64,000 nucleotides of DNA from Stercorarius parasiticus. Taxonomy: Eukaryota; Chordata; Aves; Charadriiformes; Stercorariidae. The stretch is from assembly GCA_013396915.1 (NCBI GenBank), contig VWZL01000559.1:133267-197266 (forward strand). Direction: 5' to 3'. Under the pieces are notes generated by a model. The model saw nothing but the letters and a program-made list of their open reading frames with translations, did no database searches and was not told the DNA's origin. Every line of letters starts with the position of its first letter. Within the stretch, counting starts at the first letter, position 1. Below, in pieces: positions 62,601 to 64,000 of this stretch. The position numbers and the translations under genes are program-made.

Positions 62601-64000
62601 TACTACTTCCTCATATTGTAATACATTTCAAAATACGTTGAGTGACAGTTGACATCAAATTTAAGACAAAGTAAAGCTTGATTCCATGTTTAGCAATAAT
62701 TAGATGCTGTTCTGAAATAGGAAAATACATAAAGCTTTCATCTATTAAGAAGTAGGGTAGGTGTTTGGAATTTTGTCAACGCACCCTAGAAAACTGGTAG
62801 CTTGGGAAACATAGGGAAATAAGTATAATCATGTGCCAATTTTAAAGGACATTTGTGGGCCTGATACAGACAGAACAGACAGTAGGCTTTCATTTCTGGA
62901 GTAGTTCCCATGACTTTGAGCGAAAGCATTAATATTTAAAACTATAGTGTGGGACTAAACTACGTTATCTGGATACTCATCACACAACAGTCACGACAAG
63001 AAAGAGAATTTCTTTTAATCTTAACCCTTGTCTTTATAGAAACACAAATTCCCTACCTAATCATAGCTTCTATTTTTATTTCTAATGTGAGAAATAATCA
63101 GTGTCTCTCTACTGTCCTCAGTAACAAAACTGTTAAATGGGATTTTAAGACTTTATCCCTTTTTTTTTGTCCTCTTGCATTTAATAAGCTCATTTGTTCA
63201 TGCCAGGTGAGATGCCTTTCAGAGGAACAGTAGAAGTTAAAATTCCAGTGACATAGAAGGTACGGGCCTCTTGTGCTTTCAAAACCTCTCTTGAAGACCG
63301 CGGTCCATTTGGAGCTTCCTGCAGGTGCGCTTGTGCCAGTGGTGAGCAGTCGGGCAAAGAGAAGACTCTGAGGCTGGAGGAGTGAGCAGAGTGCTTTCTC
63401 TCGAGATTGTGGTAAAAATGCACTCTGTTTTCATTGGACTTCATCTGTGATCTAAATGAGCTTATAACAAAAAATGCAGTTCAGTATAGTGAAAGCAGAA
63501 TATGAGCCTTACTGATGGCCTTTCATATATCTGATTGCTAGAAAAACAGGAAATGGATATTCTGTACCACTTAGAATAAATGTGGGGCACCTGCTTATAT
63601 ATGCTTTACAATGGTAATAAAGTTTGAATGAGAAGGGGAGAAAAAAGAGTGGAAATCCCTAGTTTGTCCCTAGGTATCCTTAATATTTAAATTTGCTCTA
63701 GGCCACATTAGATCAAAAGAATGAGGTCGTATCCCTCATTATAATCAGGATTTCAATAAAATTCAAAGCAGGTCAAAATTTTCTCCGAAGAAGTAGAAAA
63801 ACTGATATAAAGTGAGGAACTTATTCTGCTGTTCTTCCAGTCTCCGAGTGCTATTTCCCTGTTCCCAAATACCAATAACCCCTGTGAATGTTCCTTAGAG
63901 CGGAGTCAATGGGGAGGCCAAAGAATAAACCAGCATGGAAAATGGTCTCTGCTCATGTTCAAAGGAAACAAAATCACAAGTGCCAAAGGCTTTTCAAATG
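59661..64000. other. Intergenic sequence downstream of PREX2
   Basis: No splice-supported exon, RNA gene or clear CR1 was recognised. There is one GC-richer block at about 61230-61620 with overlapping open frames on both strands that match no protein I know. In mammals the next gene is C8orf34, but nothing of it is evident here. Confidence 0.6.

Overview
The window is from a bird genome. It carries many CR1 retrotransposon 3' ends (the motifs 'tcatagaat ... ttggaaggga' and their reverse complements). It also has one solo LTR of a family well known from non-galliform birds, long AT-rich introns, and a single undetermined base at 32407 typical of an assembly.

One protein-coding gene is present: the 3' end of PREX2 on the + strand. 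PREX2 is the PIP3-dependent Rac exchanger 2, a Rac guanine-nucleotide exchange factor and PTEN inhibitor. Ten coding exons could be assembled by eye (3664-3705, 6370-6587, 9240-9342, 11557-11700, 16478-16592, 28818-28884, 30935-31125, 42822-42924, 49737-49804, 54276-54321). All splice phases agree. Together they encode the last ~364 residues, which form the C-terminal part of the inositol-polyphosphate-4-phosphatase-like (IP4P) half of the protein. The Rac-GEF (DH-PH), DEP and PDZ exons lie upstream of the window. The C-terminus (ending PPPPVGEE) and the AT-rich, large-intron setting favour PREX2 over its paralog PREX1.

Layout: 1-3663 upstream intron; 3664-54321 coding exons separated by nine introns of 2.1-12.2 kb that hold decayed CR1 copies, simple repeats, a few short hairpins and a 511-bp antisense solo LTR (51899-52409) with a 5-bp target duplication; about 54322-59660 a long 3' UTR ending at a canonical AATAAA; 59661-64000 intergenic sequence with no recognisable gene.

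None of the short open frames outside these exons looks like a real gene. No new biological system is evident. The points most worth a second look are the CX5R phosphatase-like motif whose Arg codon is split by an 11.7-kb intron, two frame-preserving exons, the regulatory layout of the 3' UTR, the nested LTR, and some inverted repeats.
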